From Novosphingobium panipatense (GTDB lineage: Bacteria > Pseudomonadota > Alphaproteobacteria > Sphingomonadales > Sphingomonadaceae), in contig NZ_MSQB01000020.1 in assembly GCF_002149965.1 (NCBI RefSeq), forward strand, positions 42,934-106,933: a DNA stretch of 64,000 nt, read 5' to 3'. Positions within the stretch are counted from its first letter, which is position 1. Every line of letters begins with the position of its first letter. The notes under the pieces are model-generated. The model ran no database searches. It was not told the DNA's origin and was given only the letters and a program-made list of their open reading frames with translations. Shown piece by piece: positions 60,473 through 64,000 of this stretch. The position numbers and the translations under genes are program-made.

Positions 60473-60744
60473 CCTCCGATTTATAAGTCGGTTCAACCCG
60501 ATGCCGTTTCTTGGTGCTCAGGAAACAATCTATCGAAGCGGGGCGCAAATCGTTTTGTCACTTTGCCGCCGGCGTCATCCGGCATTTTTGGGTTCATCGA
60601 GCACCAATGATCTCGATGTGCGAAAAATCTTATGACATGAAGAGCAGCGGCCAGGTCCGATCGTTCGCCAACTCGTACACGAGCGCCCTTGCCGTTCCCT
60701 ATAGCAATGCCAACACGACTGAATGGCTGCCGACCGGCCGACCG

Positions 60745-62622
60745 TTACGGCGCACGAACGAGAGCCTCACGAGCAGCCTTACGAGGCCAGAATCCAGAAA
60801 CTTTAGCGCTAGTTGGGATGGTAGGCTCAACGCCACGTCGACTGAGAATATCGCGTATAGTGCGCCGCTTGTCAGGGGATTCCTGCCAGTCGAGCATTTC
60901 GCTCATGGAAACGTGAGCAGCCATAAATTCATTGAGCTCTGCCATGTAGACATAGTCTGGGCGAAGGGCAGCGTTCAGGTAACCCAGCCGCCTCAAGTGT
61001 AAAAGTGTGGAATGCTTCCATTCATATTTATCAATTATATCTCTGCTTAGAGATGTGCCGAAAATGGAATTTATCGCTTCTAAAACATCGCTTCGATCAA
61101 ATATCAATCCTCTAAACCCAGAAATTTCTGGATTACGTCCTACCCCTCTTAGATTATGAGAAATAATTGCAGTTAATACTCCTTCAATACCGGAAATAGC
61201 TAAGCGGCACGCTTGTTTTGCGGAGATGCACCGATCATCTAGATTTTTGAATTGGTCAAATTCTTCAGAGGTAACAGAGAGCAATTTTTCAGCATCGCTA
61301 CGGTCGATGAGATTCGTGACTGAGACGTTGCCCGCGAGCTTCAAGCCCAGCATACCGCCATCGACCAATCTCGTGATAATCTTTGGGTCGCAGCCCACCT
61401 GTCGAGCGAGCTGGGCCGCCTCTATTGAACTAGCCAAAAAATCTTTGACTACTTCGACATTAGCAGTGGGCACGATATATGTGCCGACTTTCGGCTGCTG
61501 CGCCGAGGGAAGCTCCAAGGCATCGGAGATCTTGAGGAAACGCACTTCTCCGCAACCAGCAATTTCAGCCGCTGCTGACAGGGCGATGTTTTCACCCAAA
61601 TCCAGCCTTTGCCCAAAAATACGAGTTGTTGGAGAAATTAACTGATGATGTGCCACGTGGCTCCGAATGGCCTGGAGGACGGGTTCCAATTCGGGGCAAT
61701 CTTCAGCTTGCAAATGCCGAACGAGGCCGCCGTATCTCGTCGATCGGACAGATTTCAAGTCGTTGTCACTTGAATTACTTTCAATAAGATCATCAAGAAA
61801 GCTTTTAAAAGATGATGGCCAATTATGTAGAATTGCCCAGCCTATGGATCTAGTTATCATAGAATATTTTGGCGATACGATTCGCTTTCCTCGAACGGAA
61901 AAATTATTTTCTGAGATTGTACCGAGCATCAGGCATAGGTGCGAAGCGGTGTCTATCGGAAGGCTATCTAGGAATGGGCTCTCCTGCAGCGGGCAAACTC
62001 CGAGACGACCCAGCAGCCAATTGTCATGCACCAGATCGCCGGGCTCGATAGTCGGTGATATCAGGCGACGTATATCGACGTGCGGATTGCAATCACATGA
62101 CGTCGTGGATTTGATCAACTGGAGCGGCTCATCGCAGGCCGGGCAACTGTCAACCAATGCGATGGCATGTATTGGGCATGCCCCAATGTTCTGAATTTCC
62201 CACCAATTCCTGCGGTAGGGGCGCAATGATTCAGGTCCGGAGTAGTTTGCCATATCATCCGAAAGACAGGCGGGGCACACCCTAGCTGTACCAACCGCTC
62301 TGATCTTGCGAAAATGATGACCGAAAAGCGCCAGCCCGCCGGAGTTCCGAAAGGGAGTCGCCGCCTCCAATTGCTCTTCTGCAACACCGCACAATGTGGC
62401 AGCGATTGCAATGTACTTACCTCGGGAATAACGCTGTTTCAACAATTCGCGGGGGAAATTTGGCGTGCCACGCAGCATATCATTGATGGTTCGATAACCA
62501 TTCGCTAGGGCAAGTCGGAAAACAACTGATTCCGCTGGCTCATTTTGGCGTGGAGTGACGATAAGAGGAAGTCGTTTTACACTATCTGGAAATATAAATT
62601 TTTCAGGTAACTTTGTATCCAT
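60745..62622 (-). CDS. tniQ: TniQ/TnsD-family transposon target-selection protein
   Basis: A 625-residue protein in AT-rich DNA unlike its neighbours. The TniQ domain is clear: LPLIVTPRQNEPAESVVFRL and ALANGYRTINDM at the start, then zinc-binding pairs ARVCPACLSDD, IGACPIHAIAL and DSCPACDEPL, with a further C-D-C near residue 174. The C-terminal 350 residues hold repeated HTH-like units (AAQLARQVGCDPKIITRLVD, GGMLGLKLAGNVSVTN), as in TnsD-type proteins that read a DNA attachment site. TniQ proteins link the transposase complex to target DNA. It is longer than short TniQ (about 400 residues) and close to TnsD. No tnsA, tnsB or tnsC is inside the window; they would lie to the right. Confidence 0.88.
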   Translation of the reverse strand: MDTKLPEKFIFPDSVKRLPLIVTPRQNEPAESVVFRLALANGYRTINDMLRGTPNFPRELLKQRYSRGKYIAIAATLCGVAEEQLEAATPFRNSGGLALFGHHFRKIRAVGTARVCPACLSDDMANYSGPESLRPYRRNWWEIQNIGACPIHAIALVDSCPACDEPLQLIKSTTSCDCNPHVDIRRLISPTIEPGDLVHDNWLLGRLGVCPLQESPFLDSLPIDTASHLCLMLGTISENNFSVRGKRIVSPKYSMITRSIGWAILHNWPSSFKSFLDDLIESNSSDNDLKSVRSTRYGGLVRHLQAEDCPELEPVLQAIRSHVAHHQLISPTTRIFGQRLDLGENIALSAAAEIAGCGEVRFLKISDALELPSAQQPKVGTYIVPTANVEVVKDFLASSIEAAQLARQVGCDPKIITRLVDGGMLGLKLAGNVSVTNLIDRSDAEKLLSVTSEEFDQFKNLDDRCISAKQACRLAISGIEGVLTAIISHNLRGVGRNPEISGFRGLIFDRSDVLEAINSIFGTSLSRDIIDKYEWKHSTLLHLRRLGYLNAALRPDYVYMAELNEFMAAHVSMSEMLDWQESPDKRRTIRDILSRRGVEPTIPTSAKVSGFWPRKAAREALVRAP

Positions 62623-62851
62623 AATAATTTCTAATTGGCCCGTCTATGCGAGATTTTCCATGATTTCGCGATGTTTTTAAAGTCGAAAGCAAAGTCACCC
62701 GAATCGATCGGATAGCACCGCTGTCATTGGTCCAGCGAGATCGGCTCTCAACCAAGCTCTCGGTCCCCAAACTATGTCATGTCAATTTCCGGTAGATCGC
62801 CCGATGACGCACCCGCGCCGTAGCTGACGGCTTGCCTGACAGTTGCGATTT
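62623..62851. other. Gap between the two TniQ-like genes with possible transposon-end sequence
   Basis: No gene seen. It contains the doubled sequence TGTCATGTCA (62775-62784) followed by AATTTCCGGTAGATCGCC, which loosely resembles the TGTCATTTTC terminal repeat of Tn402/Tn5053-type elements. This is suggestive only. Confidence 0.3.
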
Positions 62852-63844
62852 TTAGTTTGGAAGGAAGGCGGGCAGGTCACACCTACGATAGATCGCTTGC
62901 CGATAGGTCTTAAGCGCGAACGCAGGAACCAATCCGTCCTTCGCCAGGTCTCGGGCCGCCCCTCTGGGCTTTCTGCCCACCGAACGGGCCCACTGTGATG
63001 CTGCGATGAACTTCAGCTTGAAGTTCGCCAGCCCTTCGGCGCTGATCCGAGCCTTCGGGCCAGGAATAATGCCATCCCTGTGCAGTGCTCTGACGCAGTC
63101 AGGATGCAATTCCAACATTTGGGAGGCCCGCTCCACACTGTAATCCGCCTTAGGCCTTCGCAAATTGCGGACATCCGCCCCCCGCACCATGGCTCCGAAC
63201 ATTTGGCTTCCAGCGTCACGCCACACCGGCACATCCCCTTCTAAGATTGCCTTGCACACGCGTTGAAGTGGTACAGCGTTAGCGACGGTCGCCTTTCCGA
63301 TCGGCGCTGCATCATTGGGCGCCACTCCTGGTTGAACTTTGGATGCGAACGCGTTCTCGAAACTCGTCAGCGCCGTGATGCAAACAGAACCATCGGAGTT
63401 CTGGGCAATAATGCCACCCGCGATCATATCCCTGACCTGTTTGGCGCCAGTTCCCAATCTTGCCGCTGCGGCTTTGACCGATATGCATGAGGTATTGCGC
63501 AAGTTCACGGACTTAAGAGCCAATGGGTCGATGGTAAACGCCACGCCCGCGCGTGAGCCTGGGGGGATCGCTCCGGCCATGTTCAACAAGGCTCGGGTGC
63601 GTTCGTATCCAAGACCCCATTCGCTCGCGACCTGCTTAATGCACATCGTTGGAGGCGCCGTGTTCCCAAGCCGCGCCTCGTCGCGGGACATCAGTTCGTT
63701 ACGAACCGCGTGCTCATAGACAATTGGCCGAACAATCTCCGCCGTGGGATCCGTGCCCGCCAGCCATTCGCCGTAGATCCAGCCATAAGCTCCCAGGAGA
63801 CCCGCAGGCGCATTCACCGGCCGAACGGATATCAGATTGTCCAA
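62852..63844 (-). CDS. TniQ-like protein without the zinc-finger N-terminus (probably truncated)
   Basis: About 330 residues from a TTG; the frame stays open to an in-frame TAA at 63929-63931, but no better start is visible. By eye it aligns with the C-terminal part of the neighbouring TniQ: LLGAYGWIYGEWLAG, PTMCIKQVASEWGLGYERTRALL, and ISVKAAAARLGTGAKQVRDM correspond to its HTH-like units. The Cys/His zinc motifs are missing, and codon use is mixed. It may be the 3' part of a disrupted tniQ or a shorter partner protein. Bases 63932-64000 upstream carry a short open stretch (ATNRRGRLPAIIIDADRTP) ended by that TAA. Confidence 0.6.
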   Translation of the reverse strand: MDNLISVRPVNAPAGLLGAYGWIYGEWLAGTDPTAEIVRPIVYEHAVRNELMSRDEARLGNTAPPTMCIKQVASEWGLGYERTRALLNMAGAIPPGSRAGVAFTIDPLALKSVNLRNTSCISVKAAAARLGTGAKQVRDMIAGGIIAQNSDGSVCITALTSFENAFASKVQPGVAPNDAAPIGKATVANAVPLQRVCKAILEGDVPVWRDAGSQMFGAMVRGADVRNLRRPKADYSVERASQMLELHPDCVRALHRDGIIPGPKARISAEGLANFKLKFIAASQWARSVGRKPRGAARDLAKDGLVPAFALKTYRQAIYRRCDLPAFLPN

Positions 63845-64000
63845 GACGGCGCTGAAGCGCTCTGTAAGATCCCGAGCGATGTGATAGCCTGCAGTCCGGT
63901 CGGACAGAACGGAAGTGTAGCGCGTCGATTACGGAGTCCGGTCGGCGTCAATTATGATGGCCGGTAGGCGGCCGCGCCGGTTGGTGGCTTTGGGCTATCA

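Noticed and set aside
60258..60635. A 125-codon plus-strand frame over the repeat array
   Set aside because: It is made largely of the repeated DNA unit (giving DNTNYG and DDTNYG), has no ribosome-binding site and no family.

Overview
The window is high-GC, densely packed chromosomal DNA of an alphaproteobacterium, most likely a sphingomonad close to Novosphingobium. That placement is inferred from gene content and order: the argS-SPOR-nagZ-scpA-scpB-tatABC cluster, phoH-ybeY-corC, DciA-like/DsbA/DsbA/smc, a plant-type gshA, and several dispersed hairpin repeats of the kind common in Sphingomonadaceae. No rRNA, tRNA or CRISPR array was seen.

Layout. 1-2957: tail of an rRNA methyltransferase, folB, a small SDR-like protein and moaA-moaD-moaE in one tight run. 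3089-6800: small membrane and lipoprotein genes, rplU-rpmA and two tandem GNAT acetyltransferases. 6908-14064: ygfZ, a LysR gene divergent from pirin and nitroreductase genes, an HPP transporter, rarD and envelope proteins. 14104-23009: astD, selO, an alpha/beta hydrolase, a glycosyltransferase, the YfgM-like/bamB pair and an ICMT-like membrane methyltransferase. 23205-28305: gshA, rsmE, ubiA, a frameshifted glyoxalase gene under a perfect SoxR box, soxR, and the brnTA toxin-antitoxin pair. 28382-39627: smc with its upstream oxidative-folding and DciA-like genes, then mutY-serine hydrolase-nudC, and mgtE with two small genes. 40041-47211: cyclophilin, envelope proteins, a LysR gene, phoH-ybeY-corC, an RcnB-like protein and a small HTH gene. 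47343-54142: argS through tatC (translation, division envelope, peptidoglycan recycling, condensin, Tat export). 54360-60247: amidohydrolase and dehydrogenase genes, ilvA, bpt and a phage-type GH24 lysozyme.

From about 60340 to the right edge the base composition turns visibly AT-richer. The DNA carries a TniQ family gene, a second TniQ-like gene that lacks the zinc-finger N-terminus, and a cluster of four 13-bp repeats that resemble transposase-binding sites at the end of a Tn7-like element. The rest of this element would lie beyond the right edge. This is the strongest candidate for a mobile or unusual system.

Two other signals cut across the window. A three-hairpin repeat of about 110-190 bp occurs in five copies plus one remnant, mostly between convergent genes. 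A 21-bp sequence is shared, in the same orientation, upstream of the lysozyme gene and of the small HTH gene 13 kb away, which suggests a common regulon of phage-derived functions.
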